Both the position numbers and the translations under genes were made by a program. From positions 3,266,001 to 3,330,000 of the forward strand of contig NZ_PEEX01000001.1 of the NCBI RefSeq assembly GCF_002754245.1: a DNA stretch of 64,000 nt, written 5' to 3'. The stretch is from Chryseobacterium sp. 52 (GTDB lineage Bacteria > Bacteroidota > Bacteroidia > Flavobacteriales > Weeksellaceae). Below the pieces are notes generated by a model. That model saw nothing but the letters and a program-made list of their open reading frames with translations, searched no databases and was not told where the DNA came from. Shown one piece after another: positions 39,398 through 49,034 of the stretch; the stretch's first letter is position 1, and each line of letters starts with the position of its first letter.

Positions 39398-39547
39398 TTT
39401 CTCACTTTTTCAAATTTCAGCAGGGAAATAACAAGGTTAGTGCCAAAGTGAATTGAAGGATTGGAATGTAATGAGTTTAAGTTTGTTAGAATCAAAATGT
39501 AATATCCATCTTTTTAAGATTCAAAAAATTAAAACATTATTTACTGC

Positions 39548-40042
39548 TTATTCTATGGTATCGCTCCGTTTTTCCATCATGATAAGGTCTTTCCATTGCC
39601 CGTTGAGTCTACCGATTTTCCTTCGGGTTCCTATGGTTCTGAAACCATTTTTCTGGTGAAATCTTATAGAAGCTTCATTTTCAGGGAAGATATTGGCCTG
39701 CAGCGTCCAGAATCCATGGCTTTCGCTGTCCAGAATCATCTTTTTCAAGAGAACTGATCCTAAACCTTTGCCCTGATAAGCATTGTCAAAATAAATGTTT
39801 ACTTCTGCAACTCCTTTAAAGCATTCTCTTTTGCTTACCAATCTTAAAGCGCACCACCCTACTATTTCATTGCTTTCATTTTCCAGCACCCAACGGCAGT
39901 CGTTGAAATATTCCATATTCCAGGCTTCGGCAGTAGGGATTTCTGTTTCAAATGTGGCTATACCACCGTCTACTCCCTGCCTGAAAATTTCCAGTACTCT
40001 TTTTTCGTCACTTGGGAGCATTTCTCTTAATTCGTAATTCAT
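39548..40042 (-). CDS. GNAT N-acetyltransferase (phosphinothricin-type)
   Basis: 164 residues. Acetyl-CoA binding loop NAYQGKGLGSVLL, N-terminal LREMLPSDEKRVLEIF, and FHQKNGFRTIGTRRKIG fit the phosphinothricin/methionine-sulfoximine acetyltransferase group. The substrate is unproven. 5 bp after the DUF421 gene, so an operon. Confidence 0.88.
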   Translation of the reverse strand: MNYELREMLPSDEKRVLEIFRQGVDGGIATFETEIPTAEAWNMEYFNDCRWVLENESNEIVGWCALRLVSKRECFKGVAEVNIYFDNAYQGKGLGSVLLKKMILDSESHGFWTLQANIFPENEASIRFHQKNGFRTIGTRRKIGRLNGQWKDLIMMEKRSDTIE

Positions 40043-40047
40043 TTTAA

Positions 40048-40560
40048 TTAATGGTATTTTCTTTTATTTCTTCTTTTGATTCTTGAATAGTGAGTTTGTT
40101 TTTCTGTTTCGTCCAGCGAAATAACACTGATGTTTCCGTCCACTTCAAGGATAGAGAGCCTCACATCTTTTATTTTTTCCACGCCATGTTCTCTTATGGC
40201 TTCTTCCAATTCATCCTTGGTAATTTTCACTCTATTCAAAGCAGTCTGGTCTATCACTCCATCCCTAATCAGTATGACAGGATCTTCTTCCATAAATGTT
40301 TCGAATTTCCGATTGGCAAACATGAGCCTTTTTAGAATAAAATTGGCTGCAAAAAGGACAAGTGCCGCAATAAGCCCCCCTTGAAGAGAGGTATCAGGTC
40401 CTACCATCGCATTCTGGACGGCATTGGAAATGAGCAGCAGCAATACCACATCCCCTGCGTTGAGCTGAGAAAGCTGATTTTTACCAAAAAGGCGGATCGC
40501 AATTACCATAAAAAGATAAACGCACAGGGAACGGACGACAACATCAAGAATAGGATTCAC
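40048..40560 (-). CDS. DUF421 (YetF-like) membrane protein
   Basis: 170 residues. Two to three TM helices in the first 80 residues, preceded by the family-typical RLFGKNQLSQLNAGDVVLLLLISN, then a cytoplasmic YetF-like domain (DGVIDQTALNRVKITKDELEEAI, VSILEVDGNISVI). Role unknown; some members affect stress or spore processes in other bacteria. 5 bp before the GNAT gene. A 14-bp palindrome (40579-40592) lies just upstream. Confidence 0.88.
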   Translation of the reverse strand: MNPILDVVVRSLCVYLFMVIAIRLFGKNQLSQLNAGDVVLLLLISNAVQNAMVGPDTSLQGGLIAALVLFAANFILKRLMFANRKFETFMEEDPVILIRDGVIDQTALNRVKITKDELEEAIREHGVEKIKDVRLSILEVDGNISVISLDETEKQTHYSRIKRRNKRKYH

Positions 40561-40694
40561 AACTCATATTTTATAATCAAATGTATACATTTTTATGATT
40601 GAGTGTTTAATTTATTTTAAGTTCAAAAACAAAATAAGACGGCATCAATATGGCATATGATTTGACCATCTAATTAAAAAAATTATAAACAGTA

Positions 40695-41249
40695 ATGATG
40701 AAACAAGTCTTTTTATATGCATCTGTTTTTCTACTTTTTGCTTCCTGCAAGAAAAATGAGGTGCCTGTGTCTGTATCCGCAGAATCAGGTGTTACCCAAA
40801 AAATCAATGAACTTTACAGTACCTATGGCAATTCCAATGATGCTCTTTATCACAAACCATTTTCCAGCAGTCTGTTTTCCCCTGAACTGAAGAAGGTATT
40901 GGAGGAAGCTGTGAATGCATCTAAGGCTGATATTGAAAAAGTAAAGAAAAGTGATCATCCTGATGAAAAACCCTTGCTGTTTGAAGGTGCGGTTTTTTCA
41001 AGTCTATACGAAGGATACACAAGTTATAAGATAAAATCTGTTACCATCAACCCTTCGGGTACCTCATCAATTGCAGCTGTTGATTTTGAATACACCCTGT
41101 CACCTCCTACTGTTACATGGACTGACAAAGTATATTTAATAAAATCCGGTCACGAATGGAAAATTGACGACATTAAATTTGACAGTATTGGAAACTCTAA
41201 AGACCTGAAAGCAAGTCTGAAGGATTTTGTTCAAAGTACAAAACAATAA
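40695..41249 (+). CDS. Lipoprotein of unknown function (DUF3828-like)
   Basis: 184 residues, lipobox LLFASC (Cys 18). The rest has the layout of NTF2/DUF3828-like proteins: helical start (INELYSTYGNSND), then PVSxx-like strands (AAVDFEYTLSPPTVTWTDKVYLIKSG, HEWKIDDIKFD). Function unknown. Convergent with the GG-leader peptide gene; the shared terminator lies at 41269-41292. Confidence 0.7.
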   Translation: MMKQVFLYASVFLLFASCKKNEVPVSVSAESGVTQKINELYSTYGNSNDALYHKPFSSSLFSPELKKVLEEAVNASKADIEKVKKSDHPDEKPLLFEGAVFSSLYEGYTSYKIKSVTINPSGTSSIAAVDFEYTLSPPTVTWTDKVYLIKSGHEWKIDDIKFDSIGNSKDLKASLKDFVQSTKQ

Positions 41250-41268
41250 TTACGATTTCAACCTAAAA

Positions 41269-41292
41269 AAAGCTGCTTTTAAAAGCAGCTTT
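41269..41292. terminator. Bidirectional terminator
   Basis: Perfect 24-bp palindrome (AAAGCTGCTTTT then its complement) with A/T runs on both sides, between the lipoprotein gene and the convergent small peptide gene. Confidence 0.85.
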
Positions 41293-41298
41293 AATTTT

Positions 41299-41433
41299 TT
41301 AAGGGCATTGAGCGATTGGAACCTCGCTGCATACTACTTTGTTTAATCTTTCGCAGAATACACAGTATTTCTTGGGCTCTCCACCATAAACAGATTTCAG
41401 ATCGGTTTTGGTCAGTTTCTTTAAATTTTTCAT
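41299..41433 (-). CDS. Bacteriocin-like GG-leader peptide (44 residues)
   Basis: A small gene, ATG at 41433, TAA at 41299. It starts MKNLKKLTKTDLKSVYGG, a double-glycine leader of the type found on Chryseobacterium bacteriocin-like peptides; cleavage after GG at 17-18 would leave 26 residues, EPKKYCVFCERL onward, with four cysteines (24, 27, 35, 43). The CxxC plus two further Cys suggest disulfides or a metal site. A peptidase-containing ABC exporter (C39) would be expected but none is in the window. Function is inferred from the leader only. Confidence 0.75.
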   Translation of the reverse strand: MKNLKKLTKTDLKSVYGGEPKKYCVFCERLNKVVCSEVPIAQCP

Positions 41434-41645
41434 ATTGTTTTAATTGTATGTTTGGTCAATTTATAACGATTTTTTCAATCCTTTATTACAATTTATTACT
41501 TAAAACTTTCATTATTTATAGGTCAGGATATACGTTGATAATTGACCAAAAACCCATGAATTGACTATAGAATTTATGTTTCGAATTTATTACGTATCTT
41601 TCAGTACACCAAAATATCACACCAAAACAATCAAAAATATTAATA

Positions 41646-42125
41646 ATGATAACACCAAAAGGAGCCCACGCTGGGCAATTTGAACCCGCAAAAAAATCAT
41701 TAATCTCTAATGGTCTTCTTTCCGGACAGGATGAGATGAGTAATTACAACAAGGGAGTCTGTCACGATGTAGTAGCCTATGCCTTATATATGAGAGGAGC
41801 ATCTATAAGTCCGGACGAGCTTGTACAATTTCGTGCACAGGGATGGCTTAATAAATTCAACTATCCTGCAGGAGACCAATGGGATGGTTATGCTGTAATT
41901 CCTAAAGGAAAAGCAATAGGTTTTTACAGAGTAAGGGATAAAACCTGGTTTCATTCGGCAGTCACTACAGGAAACGGTTCGGAGATCAGATCTGTGAACG
42001 GGTTTTCATTAGGAACAGCCTGGTCAGTGCCTGTAGATATGAAATGGGTACTGGGCAAGCGTAATGATGACGGAACATTTAATTATGACGGAACGAAAAT
42101 AGAAGTGTATATATCTTCTTTATAA
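41646..42125 (+). CDS. Putative toxin/effector with Cys-His motif
   Basis: 159 residues, no signal peptide. The N-terminal part has GVCHDVVAYALYMRGA (Cys 39) at a helix start, and later FHSAVTTGNGSEIRSVNG (His about 103), the spacing and order of papain-like/NlpC-type amidases. It ends DGTFNYDGTKIEVYIS. The following gene looks like an immunity protein, so I infer a contact- or T6SS-delivered hydrolase; family and activity are unproven. A start at ATG 41646 follows a TATCTTTC promoter-like element at 41595-41602. Confidence 0.6.
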   Translation: MITPKGAHAGQFEPAKKSLISNGLLSGQDEMSNYNKGVCHDVVAYALYMRGASISPDELVQFRAQGWLNKFNYPAGDQWDGYAVIPKGKAIGFYRVRDKTWFHSAVTTGNGSEIRSVNGFSLGTAWSVPVDMKWVLGKRNDDGTFNYDGTKIEVYISSL

Positions 42126-42159
42126 GAGAAACCGATTCTCATTATTCAAAAATTGCATA

Positions 42160-42540
42160 ATGTTAAATTCTATCAATAGTAAAGAGCGAAAACCAATCTG
42201 GATCGCTCTTTCTGATTTATATCTGGACACGGAACTACAGGATCATGATTTTCAATATATTGCAAAGATCATTCTGGAAAGTCCGTATACTTTTGAAGAA
42301 GTAAAAACTATTAATAAGTACGAAGTTTTTCCTGTTCTACAATCCAATCTGCTCCATCCTACAGGTGAATGGGTAGGTTTTAATGAAAAATGGCTGGTTG
42401 AAGCTATTACAGCTCATCTTGAAGCTAAAAACAGATTTAGAAATTTGATGATCAGGATCAGTTATAAAAAATATGGGTGGATGCAGGAGGATTATTGGGT
42501 AAGACTGGAAAGTATTTATAATGAAATGACAGGGAAATAA
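42160..42540 (+). CDS. DUF7079-like putative immunity protein
   Basis: 126 residues, all-helical, acidic, no signal. ERKPIWIALSDLYLDTELQDHD, INKYEVFPVLQSNLL and GEWVGFNEKWLVEAI match my recollection of DUF7079, small proteins often coded next to toxin genes. 34 bp after the putative amidase gene, with a terminator directly after it, so the two make a closed two-gene unit. Function as immunity is an inference. Confidence 0.65.
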   Translation: MLNSINSKERKPIWIALSDLYLDTELQDHDFQYIAKIILESPYTFEEVKTINKYEVFPVLQSNLLHPTGEWVGFNEKWLVEAITAHLEAKNRFRNLMIRISYKKYGWMQEDYWVRLESIYNEMTGK

Positions 42541-42541
42541 A

Positions 42542-42569
42542 AAAAGAATCTGCTTTCGCAAATTCTTTT
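42542..42569. terminator. Terminator after toxin/immunity pair
   Basis: Stem AAAAGAATCTGC/GCAAATTCTTTT (one mismatch), TTTC loop, A/T flanks; ends the pair and possibly uvrA, convergent at 42592. Confidence 0.8.
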
Positions 42570-42591
42570 ATATCATTCAATGGGTATTTTC

Positions 42592-45423
42592 TTATTCCAG
42601 TTCTCTTTTCAAAAACTTCCCGGTTAAACTTTTCTTAGACTTCACAATCTCTTCAGGAGTTCCCTGAGCTACGATCTGTCCGCCGTGTTTTCCGCCTTCC
42701 GGTCCTACGTCAATAATATGATCGGCCAGTTTGATGACATCCATATTATGTTCGATAATGATGAATGAGTTTCCTAATTCTACCAGCTGATTGATGGCAT
42801 CCATCAGAATCTTTACATCTTCAAAGTGAAGTCCGGTTGTCGGTTCATCTAAAATATAAAGGGTATTTCCTGTCTGTCTTTTTGAAAGTTCCGTCGCAAG
42901 CTTGATACGTTGCGCTTCTCCTCCTGAAAGTGTGGTTGACTGCTGTCCAAGGGTAATATATCCCAGTCCTACATCCTGAAGGGTTTTTACTTTAGCAAAG
43001 ATTTTAGGAATCGGCTGGAAAAAGTCTACGGCTTCATCAATCGTCATGTCCAAAACATCAGAGATTGATTTTCCTTTGTAACGTACTTCAAGGGTTTCTC
43101 TGTTGAAACGTTTCCCGTTGCAGGTTTCGCAGTGAACATAGACGTCCGGAAGGAAATTCATTTCAATGACTTTTAATCCTCCCCCCTGGCAGGTTTCGCA
43201 TCTTCCGCCTTTTACGTTGAAAGAGAATCTTCCCGGCTTGTAACCACGGATCTTACTCTCCGGAAGTTCTGCAAAAAGATTTCTGATGTCTGTAAACATT
43301 CCTGTATATGTTGCAGGATTTGAACGTGGTGTTCTTCCAATTGGAGTCTGGTCTACGTCTACAATTTTATCTATATTGTCAATACCTTCTATTTTCTTGT
43401 AAGGTAAAGGTTCCTGAACTGCTCTGTAAAAGTGTTTGTTTAGAATCGGATATAAAGTTCCGTTGATCAGGGAAGATTTTCCGCTTCCTGAGATTCCTGT
43501 TACCACCACTAATTTTCCTAATGGAATATCAAGGTTAACATTTTTCAGATTATTCCCTGTAGCTCCTTTTAACAGGATGTTTTTACCGTTTCCAACTCTT
43601 CTTTCTGCTGGAATCTCGATTTTTCTTTTTCCGTTGATGTATTGTGCCGTGATGGTATCTGCTTTTAACAGATCTTTCGGTTTTCCCTGCCAAAGTATTT
43701 CTCCTCCGAATTTTCCGGCTCTCGGGCCAATATCCAATACCTCATCGGCTTCTAAAATCATATCCTTGTCATGTTCTACCACAATAACAGAATTTCCGAT
43801 ATCTCTAAGGTTTTTTAATGAACTGATCAGTCTTTCATTGTCTCTCTGGTGAAGTCCGATACTTGGTTCATCCAGAATATACAGAACATTCACAAGCTGC
43901 GACCCAATCTGCGTGGCAAGACGAATCCTCTGAGACTCTCCTCCTGAAAGGGTTTTGGAACTTCTGCTTAAACTCAGATAATCCAGCCCGACATCTAAAA
44001 GGAACTGAAGCCTTGTTTCGATCTCTTTTAAGATTTCGTAGGCAATGATTTTATTTTTTTCTGAAAATTTATCTTTAACGTCTGATAGCCATTCTTTTAA
44101 ATCAGATAAGCTTAAAGCATTCACCTCAGCGATATTCTTTCCGTCTATTTTAAAGCTTAAACTTCCGGGCTGAAGACGGGTTCCGCCACATTCCGGACAG
44201 ATTTCTTCCGTTGTGAAATGTCTTTCCAGCAGTACTGCTTCATAAGATTCTCTTTCGTCAATGATCTCTTCCATAAAGGTGATAAGACCATCGAAGCTTA
44301 TTTTTATTTTTTTGGTAATCCCTGCATATTTCAGGTCTTTATTGAATTCTTTGTGGCATCCGTTATAGATATAATCCAGTGCTTCTTCCGGAATATCCTG
44401 CATAGGGGTTGCCATACCCAGTCCAAAGATCTCAAGGATGTTTTTAATCTGTGAAAGGATCCATTTGTTGGATTTAATATCTTCCAATGGTAACAGCCCT
44501 CCCTGGTTGATGGATAATTTAGGATTTTCAATAAAATAGTCTGTATTGATCTTCTTAATCATTCCTAAACCTTTACAATCCGGACAGCTTCCTTTCGGGG
44601 AATTGAAAGAAAATGTATTGGGCTCGGGAAGCGCCAGTGAATGTCCTGTTTCGGCATCCATCAGGTTTTTTGAAAAGTATTCTATATCTGTACTTCCCAG
44701 CTTCTGAATTCCGATGATCCCTTCCCCCATTTCCATTGCGGTACGCAGGGATTTTTCCATTCTGGTTTCAGAGGCATTTTCCCCGATGATCCAACGGTCA
44801 ATTACAATATCGATATCGTGGGTTTTGTAACGGTCAAGCTTAAGATCATATTCAATATCCTGAAGGTCACCATCAATTCTTGCCTGGCCATAGCCTTTTT
44901 TGGCCATCTGTACAAAAAGCTCATGGTAATGTCCTTTTCTTGAACGTACCACGGGTGCCATCAGCATTATTTTTTCCCCTTTATAGTTTTCCTTGATTGT
45001 TTCCAGGATCTGATCTTCTGTATAGCTTACCAATCTTTTCCCTGTAGACAGAGAGTATGCATCAGAAACCCTTGCATATAAAAGACGAAGATAATCGTAC
45101 AACTCGGTAACGGTTCCTACGGTAGACCTTGGGTTTTTGTTTGTCGTTTTCTGCTCGATAGCAATTACAGGAGAAAGTCCTTCGATCTTGTCTACATCAG
45201 GACGCTCCAGTCCACCTAAGAACTGACGTGCATACGCCGAAAATGTTTCGATATAACGACGCTGTCCTTCGGCAAAGATGGTATCAAAAGCCAAAGATGA
45301 TTTCCCACTTCCGGAAAGCCCGGTAATGACTACCAGTTCGTTTCGCGGGATCTTAACATTAATATTTTTAAGGTTGTGTTCACGTGCTCCGTAAACTTCT
45401 ATATATTCTGTTGATTTACTCAT
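42592..45423 (-). CDS. uvrA: Excinuclease ABC subunit A
   Basis: 943 residues. Two ABC ATPase modules, each with Walker [19 protein letters not shown] and signature [12 protein letters not shown] and [12 protein letters not shown]; zinc-finger CxxC pairs in each half (CPDCKGLG and CETCQGGG). It finds bulky DNA damage in nucleotide excision repair. Length is normal. Followed on the opposite strand by the toxin/immunity pair. A TAATTTTG -7-like element lies upstream at 45466-45459. Confidence 0.97.
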   Translation of the reverse strand: MSKSTEYIEVYGAREHNLKNINVKIPRNELVVITGLSGSGKSSLAFDTIFAEGQRRYIETFSAYARQFLGGLERPDVDKIEGLSPVIAIEQKTTNKNPRSTVGTVTELYDYLRLLYARVSDAYSLSTGKRLVSYTEDQILETIKENYKGEKIMLMAPVVRSRKGHYHELFVQMAKKGYGQARIDGDLQDIEYDLKLDRYKTHDIDIVIDRWIIGENASETRMEKSLRTAMEMGEGIIGIQKLGSTDIEYFSKNLMDAETGHSLALPEPNTFSFNSPKGSCPDCKGLGMIKKINTDYFIENPKLSINQGGLLPLEDIKSNKWILSQIKNILEIFGLGMATPMQDIPEEALDYIYNGCHKEFNKDLKYAGITKKIKISFDGLITFMEEIIDERESYEAVLLERHFTTEEICPECGGTRLQPGSLSFKIDGKNIAEVNALSLSDLKEWLSDVKDKFSEKNKIIAYEILKEIETRLQFLLDVGLDYLSLSRSSKTLSGGESQRIRLATQIGSQLVNVLYILDEPSIGLHQRDNERLISSLKNLRDIGNSVIVVEHDKDMILEADEVLDIGPRAGKFGGEILWQGKPKDLLKADTITAQYINGKRKIEIPAERRVGNGKNILLKGATGNNLKNVNLDIPLGKLVVVTGISGSGKSSLINGTLYPILNKHFYRAVQEPLPYKKIEGIDNIDKIVDVDQTPIGRTPRSNPATYTGMFTDIRNLFAELPESKIRGYKPGRFSFNVKGGRCETCQGGGLKVIEMNFLPDVYVHCETCNGKRFNRETLEVRYKGKSISDVLDMTIDEAVDFFQPIPKIFAKVKTLQDVGLGYITLGQQSTTLSGGEAQRIKLATELSKRQTGNTLYILDEPTTGLHFEDVKILMDAINQLVELGNSFIIIEHNMDVIKLADHIIDVGPEGGKHGGQIVAQGTPEEIVKSKKSLTGKFLKRELE

Positions 45424-45557
45424 AATTTGGAGTGATTCTGCCTGAAAATCACAATGTGCAAAATTACGGAATTTTATGGAATTGTATGAACCGGAAAGTT
45501 TTTATTAAAGTTTAATTTTCGTTAAAGTTTTGAATGAACTTTGTATGTTTTAATAAT

Positions 45558-45582
45558 CCTTCAACTTCACTCAGGATGACAT
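45558..45582. repeat. Degenerate single arm of the dispersed inverted repeat
   Basis: CCTTCAACTTCACTCAGGAT... differs from the copy-1 arm (TTCGACTTCGCTCAGCATGA) at a few bases. The second arm is not clear (a weak partner near 45601-45610). Confidence 0.5.
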
Positions 45583-45680
45583 TGCTAATAATATCCATTT
45601 CATCATCCTAATTATTTTATCCTGTCAACATTGATCTCAAAAAATCAGACTTACTACTCCCACTTTCATTTTTAAGCAAA

Positions 45681-45713
45681 AAAGAAGACTGACACATGGT
45701 ATCAGTCTTCTTT
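45681..45713 (-). terminator. Terminator of the tssE-tssF-DUF3829 operon
   Basis: 12-bp stem AAAGAAGACTGA/TCAGTCTTCTTT, 9-nt loop, T-run on the minus strand, 20 bp after the DUF3829 stop. Confidence 0.85.
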
Positions 45714-45732
45714 ATAGGTTGTATTGTAAATA

Positions 45733-46665
45733 TTATTTCACAAATGAATTGTATGAATTCAGTACGGATTCATAAGAGGAATCGATTTGCTGGATATCGC
45801 TGTCAGAAATTTTTCCTGAGCCTTTAGCATCACGAATCAGTTTTCTGTAAGAATCCAGAAAGTTCGAGGCACTTTTGTTAAAGCTTTCGAATTGTGATTT
45901 TTTATAAGAATACTGAGGGTCTTTGACATTAAAGTCTAATTTTGAATTGGCTTCCACAGTTTTGGCAAGTTCATCATACTTTTTCTGAGCTTCCGCTTCG
46001 CTAAACTTTCCTGAATACTGCTTATCCAGTAAATCTATATTAGAATCCAGAGAATTCATCACATTTTTAGAAGAAATGATATATTCTTTCATCGGATGGT
46101 CTTTCAGAATTACTTCTTCTGCAGCATCTGTTCCGGGTTTAATCTTGGCAACAACATTTTCTCCTGAAGTAAATAAAGCCTGAGCCTCCGTCTCAATATC
46201 TTTTGTGATAGCATCTGCTTTCGCCCCTTTATCATCTTTGTAATCTTCAGAATTCATATAGGATTTAAGTTCTTCAAACTTTTTTTCTATATTTTCCTTT
46301 TTAGCTTTATAGGTATTAAAGTCTGCTTCTATAGCTGCTTTATCTTTCCCGAAACCTGACGGCACATCTTTGATCTTTCCGAATGAAAAATCCATTGAAT
46401 TGATCACAATAGGCATCATGGTTACATTCTCCCCTTTTGCCTTTGCTGTAGCCGCATCTGCGTATTTAAGAACGCTTTCGATATGCTTCGATGTACTTTT
46501 ATAAGAATCTAGAAAGTTGTTATTAAAATCAATAATAGCATTTGCATCATCTGCTCCCCCAAGGTTTAAAACAGATTTACTCAGTTTACTCATGTCTTTT
46601 TTACAGCTGATAACACTGACCGATGTGAAAGTCAGGGCCATAGCAAGTACAATAATCTTTTTCAT
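45733..46665 (-). CDS. DUF3829-like lipoprotein (T6SS-linked)
   Basis: 310 residues, lipobox SVSVISC (Cys 21). Helical throughout, Lys/Glu-rich; FNNNFLDSYKSTSKHIESVL and MKEYIISSKNVMNSLDSN fit DUF3829/YiiG-type lipoproteins. 20 bp after tssF, in the same operon with tssE. It may be a subtype-iii-specific T6SS lipoprotein (a TssQ-like part), but I cannot prove that. Confidence 0.75.
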   Translation of the reverse strand: MKKIIVLAMALTFTSVSVISCKKDMSKLSKSVLNLGGADDANAIIDFNNNFLDSYKSTSKHIESVLKYADAATAKAKGENVTMMPIVINSMDFSFGKIKDVPSGFGKDKAAIEADFNTYKAKKENIEKKFEELKSYMNSEDYKDDKGAKADAITKDIETEAQALFTSGENVVAKIKPGTDAAEEVILKDHPMKEYIISSKNVMNSLDSNIDLLDKQYSGKFSEAEAQKKYDELAKTVEANSKLDFNVKDPQYSYKKSQFESFNKSASNFLDSYRKLIRDAKGSGKISDSDIQQIDSSYESVLNSYNSFVK

Positions 46666-46685
46666 ATTTTATAGTTTAAGTTTAG

Positions 46686-48569
46686 TTATATCTCGTCGAG
46701 ATCAATATCTTCATTGCTTATTTTCACTACGTACTCGATTCCGTCAATAGCTTTTGAAATAATTTGATTTCTAAGAATATTGGCCATATTCTCCCAGTAC
46801 GCTCTTCCATAAAAAGAATAGTTCTGCGGAATGATCTCTACCTCAACGGTTCTTACAAATCCTTCTTTCGGTCTGTTACTGATCATGGTTCCTCTTCTTA
46901 CTCTTACTTCCTTCAACTCATCCTTAAGAACCATTCTGCAGTAATTTTTAACGTCTTCCAGAGAAATGATCTTGTCTCTTGTCGTTAAGGCATATTTATA
47001 GGCCTGAATACTGTCTGTTCCTTTCTGTTCTTCAGAGCCTCCTATGGTTTCTGTAAGAAGTACTACAGTCTGTGATTTCAACTGGTTGGAAAGCTCTGTC
47101 CCGGGACGCATGTGATTGGCCAGCGTACAGTGTGTAACCCAGAATGAAGCATAGGTATGGTCTGTTTTTTCTACAGGTTCCATGATGACATAGTTAAGTT
47201 CTTGTTTGATATTTCTCTTGGCATTGTTCACTTTCTGCACCATGGTCTTCATTTTATCAGACATTTCGCTGAGCACACCTTTAACATTATCTCTGTTTAA
47301 AAGGGAGAATGCTGCGATTTCATCTCTTGTCAGCTCCAGGACATTTGCAATCATGTCTACTGCATTTCTATTGGTAAAACGTTCCATTCCGCCTTTTCTT
47401 ACCGTATACAGACCTTTTTTAAGATCATCTGCGGGAGTGAAAGGAATCTCGGTATATCTTCTGCCATCGCCGTCCTGAACCTCATCCACATACAGGAAAT
47501 GTTCTCCTTCATCTGTAACGAGAGGAATATTGTTCCCCATAATATCCAGACTGTATTCTGTTTTCTTCCAGCCTCTGTTATAGATAGGAAAAGCATTGAG
47601 TACAAATGAAAAGTTATCCAGGATTTCGGCAGAAAACTGCGGTGGAAATTCAAAAGTAAGCCATAGGTAGCTCTTGTCTCCTAGTTGCTTTCTGATATCT
47701 TCTTTTTCATCAAGAAAGTTCAAATTCTCCGGCAGTTTCCCCGGTTCTGAAAACAGGCTGCTCGAAAGTCCCGTGATTTCAATGAATTTATGCCGGTAAA
47801 TACTTTTAATATCTTCAATAGCTTTATTACGGATCGACTGCTCTCTGAACATCTGCTCGTAACCCTCCTGTTGGCTGTTGGCAAGATAACTCAGTCCTTC
47901 TCTTACAAATAAAGGATTTCCGTTGCTGGTAACCGTAATATAAGGCAGAAGTTTATAGACAAAATCCATGTGCTCAAAAGCCGGGTTTGAGCAAAATACA
48001 CTGATATACTTAGGGAAATTTTCACTGGTAAATTTACTGACATCCACTCCTATGGTGATTTTTCTGTAGTCTTCCGGTTTTCCCTGAAATCTTGCGACAG
48101 GTATTTTATTCAATCTGTCATCTATGCTGTAGCAGGTGTTTCCTACAAACATCAATGCAGTCTGTACTTTATTGATCCGTACATTCCCTACTGGTGTAAA
48201 AGGAATATTAAGCTGTTTATCTGATTCTGATTTCACCGTGGATGTCATCTGCTTACGAAAGAAGAACTCTGTATGTTCCAACAGGACTTCAGAAGACTCA
48301 TAAGGTTGTGTAAAAGCAACAGCATGGGCCGGAATCGGATGTGTATAGATAGATGGTGTCAGAAGTTTTGCCAGTTTTTCAAGAATCCGGGCATTGACAG
48401 TCTGAATCTCGTTATTGGCTTTAAAGACTTCCGTACTGAATGCGTCAATCAGTAGTTTTACAAAAGGATCAAGAGATTGCGGGCTTTTCAGTCCCCACAC
48501 TTTGGTGGCATTCTGAAGCATTCTTGCCTTGACAGATTCTTTGGAATATATATTTTGATCTAGGTTCAT
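46686..48569 (-). CDS. tssF: T6SS (subtype iii) baseplate protein TssF
   Basis: 627 residues. The start YSKESVKARMLQNATKVWGL, LIDAFSTEVFKANNEI, and LAKLLTPSIYTHPIPAHAVAF match TssF (VasA/ImpG); divergent from proteobacterial members, as expected for Bacteroidetes T6SSiii. TssF with TssG and TssK forms the wedge of the baseplate. It follows tssE by 24 bp and precedes the DUF3829 lipoprotein by 20 bp. Confidence 0.88.
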   Translation of the reverse strand: MNLDQNIYSKESVKARMLQNATKVWGLKSPQSLDPFVKLLIDAFSTEVFKANNEIQTVNARILEKLAKLLTPSIYTHPIPAHAVAFTQPYESSEVLLEHTEFFFRKQMTSTVKSESDKQLNIPFTPVGNVRINKVQTALMFVGNTCYSIDDRLNKIPVARFQGKPEDYRKITIGVDVSKFTSENFPKYISVFCSNPAFEHMDFVYKLLPYITVTSNGNPLFVREGLSYLANSQQEGYEQMFREQSIRNKAIEDIKSIYRHKFIEITGLSSSLFSEPGKLPENLNFLDEKEDIRKQLGDKSYLWLTFEFPPQFSAEILDNFSFVLNAFPIYNRGWKKTEYSLDIMGNNIPLVTDEGEHFLYVDEVQDGDGRRYTEIPFTPADDLKKGLYTVRKGGMERFTNRNAVDMIANVLELTRDEIAAFSLLNRDNVKGVLSEMSDKMKTMVQKVNNAKRNIKQELNYVIMEPVEKTDHTYASFWVTHCTLANHMRPGTELSNQLKSQTVVLLTETIGGSEEQKGTDSIQAYKYALTTRDKIISLEDVKNYCRMVLKDELKEVRVRRGTMISNRPKEGFVRTVEVEIIPQNYSFYGRAYWENMANILRNQIISKAIDGIEYVVKISNEDIDLDEI

Positions 48570-48593
48570 AAATTTTCTTTGCAGTTAAAACAT

Positions 48594-49034
48594 TTAGTCA
48601 ATAGACATCGGACTTAAAAATAATTCTGTAGAAAAACTAAAACGTTCTCCTGTTGCCTCCATTTTTGCATTGATGGCAATTCTTACTTTCTTTTTGATTT
48701 CCGTGTGTTCTTTGGTATCGTAGCTATGCTCCACAAATTGAATGTGGGCATCTACCTGTGCCTGTACGATGCGGGGTTCATACTCCTGAATCTGCCTTCT
48801 GAGGCTTTTGATGAAAACGCTTTCCCAGACGGCACTGGTAACTCCATTATCGAATTCCAGGTTCCAAACATCGTTTCCATAATTGTCATCATATCTGTTC
48901 TCGCCTTTTTTGGTAGTGATCAGCAGCATGATATTGTGCGCAATGCTTTCGCCCATGTCGCAGATATCAATGCTCCCGCCTTCAGTCATGAGTGTTGAAG
49001 GCACAAAAGGCATTCTGTAATTTGGTGTATCCAT
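48594..49034 (-). CDS. tssE: T6SS baseplate protein TssE (gp25-like)
   Basis: 146 residues of the gp25/GPW family: GGSIDICDMGESIAHNIMLLITTKKGENRYDDNYGNDVW carries the gp25-like ExR segment. TssE starts sheath assembly on the baseplate. First gene of a tssE-tssF-DUF3829 operon; the remaining T6SS genes (sheath TssBC, Hcp, VgrG, TssG, TssK, ClpV) are not in the window. Confidence 0.85.
   Translation of the reverse strand: MDTPNYRMPFVPSTLMTEGGSIDICDMGESIAHNIMLLITTKKGENRYDDNYGNDVWNLEFDNGVTSAVWESVFIKSLRRQIQEYEPRIVQAQVDAHIQFVEHSYDTKEHTEIKKKVRIAINAKMEATGERFSFSTELFLSPMSID

Larger units (their letters stand above)
45424..45732. other. 309-bp intergenic region with a repeat remnant
   Basis: It holds a minus-strand -7-like TAATTTTG (45466-45459) for uvrA and a degenerate arm of the inverted repeat (45558-45582, CCTTCAACTTCACTCAGG...). 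A terminator for the DUF3829 gene lies at 45681-45713. The rest is AT-rich and without a gene. Confidence 0.6.
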
